From Actinobacillus ureae ATCC 25976 (GTDB taxonomy: Bacteria > Pseudomonadota > Gammaproteobacteria > Enterobacterales > Pasteurellaceae): 45,236 nucleotides of DNA. The notes beneath the pieces were generated by a model. That model saw only the letters and a list, made by a program, of their open reading frames with translations, was not told the origin of the DNA and searched no databases. The DNA is taken from the NCBI RefSeq assembly GCF_000188255.1, contig NZ_GL831080.1, positions 437,657-482,892 on the forward strand, read 5' to 3'. Positions 43,858 to 45,236 of this stretch are shown here, piece by piece. The position numbers were made by a program, and so were the translations under genes. Within the stretch, counting starts at the first letter, position 1. Every line of letters begins with the position of its first letter.

Positions 43858-45103
43858 ACGCACACGAAGCACCAAACCCGATAATTAAGGCAAATGCACG
43901 AGGATCAAGGTTTAATGACTCCGCAATTGAAATAAAGATCGGCACAAGTAATGCTGCACTCGTTGTATTCGAGGTAAATTCAGTTAGACATACAATAAAC
44001 GCCGCAATAATCAAGCAGATAATATAATAGTGTTTGCCTTCAATTAATGAAACTATACCTTCCGCCATAATTTTACTTGCACCGGTATGACTAACACATA
44101 ACTTAGGGTTAAACCGCCACCGAATAAGAATAATACGCCCCATTCGGTTCCTTCTTGTAACTGGTTCCAAGTTGTTACACGTGATGCACATAAAGCAAGA
44201 GCGGCTATCATCGCAACGATACTATCAAAACTACCAATATTTTTTGATAAGCCTAAGAGAGGTGAAATAAAACTATTCACTTGTTGACCAAAAACCCAAC
44301 AAAGTGCAATCACTACGAAAATGCCTAGAGTAATAAGGCGCTTGCGATTCATCGGAATATCTTCCGCATGAAATTCAAAACTACCGGAAAACTTTGGACG
44401 GAAGTTAAAATATAGCACCACTAATGCCATTGGTAATAAAATCGCAACCATTGGTAAGCCATACATTAACCACTCGGCAAAACCAATACCTAATTGTGAT
44501 GCAGCAATTGCATTCGGAGGGCTACCTACTAAAGTCCCCATACCGCCAAGACCTGCACTATACGCAATACCTAAAATAACAAAAGCAAAAGTATTATGCT
44601 CTCGCTCTTTATCCATATTGCTTAATAAGCCTAAGGCTAACGGTAACATCATTGCCGCTGTTGCAGTATTACTCATCCACATAGAAAGGAATGCTGTTAC
44701 TGCAAACAAATAAATCACCGCAACAGAAAGTTTGCCCTTTGCCATTGCCATAATCTTATTTGCAATTAAGCGGTCTAATTGCTGAATATGTAATGCGGTC
44801 GCTAGAGCGAAACCACCAAAGAACAGGAAAATTGTCGGATCAGCGAAAGCAACTAATGCATCCTTAGATTTAACCAATCCTAACGCTATTGAAAGAATCG
44901 GCACCAGTAATGCCGTTACCGTAACATGTAAAGCTTCAGTAAGCCACAATACAGCAACAAATACTAATAACGCCAAGCCTTTATTTGCTTCGGGCGCAAA
45001 AGGTAAGGTGTTGAGGAGAATAAAAAAACAGTGCAACATTCGCAATAAAAATCACGTTATTACGAATATTGGTTTTGTTAAGAGAAACAGAAGTTGCGTC
45101 CAT
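43858..45103 (-). pseudogene. DASS/SLC13 anion transporter, two frameshifts and truncated
   Basis: The natural ATG at 45103 (GGGGACGCA upstream) opens MDATSVSLNKTNIRNNVIFI. The frame is lost in a run of seven T (minus strand; 45022-45028) and resumes as ILLNTLPFAPEANKGLALLV; removing one T restores it. A second break near 44085-44095 (-1) separates GGGLTLSYVL from SHTGASKIMAEGIV. The family's two substrate/sodium motifs are present: WMSNTATAA and FTSNTTSAAL. The sequence then stops abruptly at GFGASCAF, where homologues continue with the last helix, and runs directly into the tatD 3' end. About 50-60 C-terminal residues are therefore missing. The family imports dicarboxylates or citrate with sodium. 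Lesions of three kinds make this a clear pseudogene unless the two indels are sequencing errors; the truncation cannot be one. Confidence 0.88.
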
Positions 45104-45236
45104 TGCGTCCCCACAATTGAACAATTAAAATACAAAGGCACTATACACAAAATTTTAAGGAAAGAAATGGAAATGTAAGAGAAATGTGAACTTTCTCAAA
45201 AATATTTTTAACTTTTTATTAACATTAAATTAGGGG

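Overview
The window looks like chromosomal DNA from a Pasteurellaceae bacterium of the Actinobacillus pleuropneumoniae group. It is AT-rich, has gammaproteobacterial gene sets (ybfE-fldA-fur, ytjB/serB, luxS, malEFG/malK-lamB-malM) and carries many copies of the Apl-type DNA uptake signal core ACAAGCGGT, often as inverted pairs between genes. Runs of G at both ends suggest that this is a whole draft contig.

Region 1 (1-6.75 kb, all on the minus strand) is a cluster of small redox and detoxification genes: an antibiotic-biosynthesis-monooxygenase (ABM) fold protein, an aldo/keto reductase, a carboxymuconolactone decarboxylase (CMD), a metal-dependent amidohydrolase with an out-of-frame Tat leader, a DJ-1/PfpI protein, a short-chain dehydrogenase (SDR), a DUF1330 protein and a CMD-cupin protein. 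It lies downstream of rclA (6.87-8.21 kb). Several members have or had export signals. Four genes plus a 3' remnant are broken by stops, frameshifts or a deletion. The segment contains three exact Hin-type uptake signals (AAGTGCGGT), which I did not see elsewhere in the window, suggesting import from the Haemophilus/Pasteurella branch.

Region 2 (8.3-13.6 kb) holds a Gfo/Idh/MocA oxidoreductase, a frameshifted YecA/SecC-motif protein, a frameshifted flavin reductase, the sugar phosphatase HxpB and an ABC exporter. Region 3 (13.6-26.1 kb) is housekeeping: luxS, letB (seven MCE domains), fur-fldA-ybfE with a Fur-box-like site, ybaK, an Asd-like usg gene, adenine permease adeP, a DsrE-family gene with an in-frame stop, an HI0933-type flavoprotein, infA, ytjB, serB, yajQ and a small Cys-containing protein.

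Region 4 (26.1-41.2 kb) is a complete maltose/maltodextrin system at one site: malP converging on malT, then malK-lamB-malM diverging from malE-malF-malG-malQ across a 333-bp control region with two perfect CRP sites and two MalT boxes. LamB, MalE, MalFGK2, MalQ and MalP would carry maltodextrin from outer-membrane entry to glucose and glucose-1-phosphate, with MalT as activator. Every intercistronic gap in the two operons contains a perfect hairpin.

Region 5 (41.4-45.2 kb) has a CstA-type symporter, a TatD-family hydrolase and a DASS/SLC13 anion transporter pseudogene that is frameshifted twice and cut off exactly where tatD ends. The genes from 11 to 43 kb are intact apart from the DsrE gene. 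Disruptions concentrate in dispensable-looking genes, which favours real decay over random sequencing error, though reads are needed to decide.
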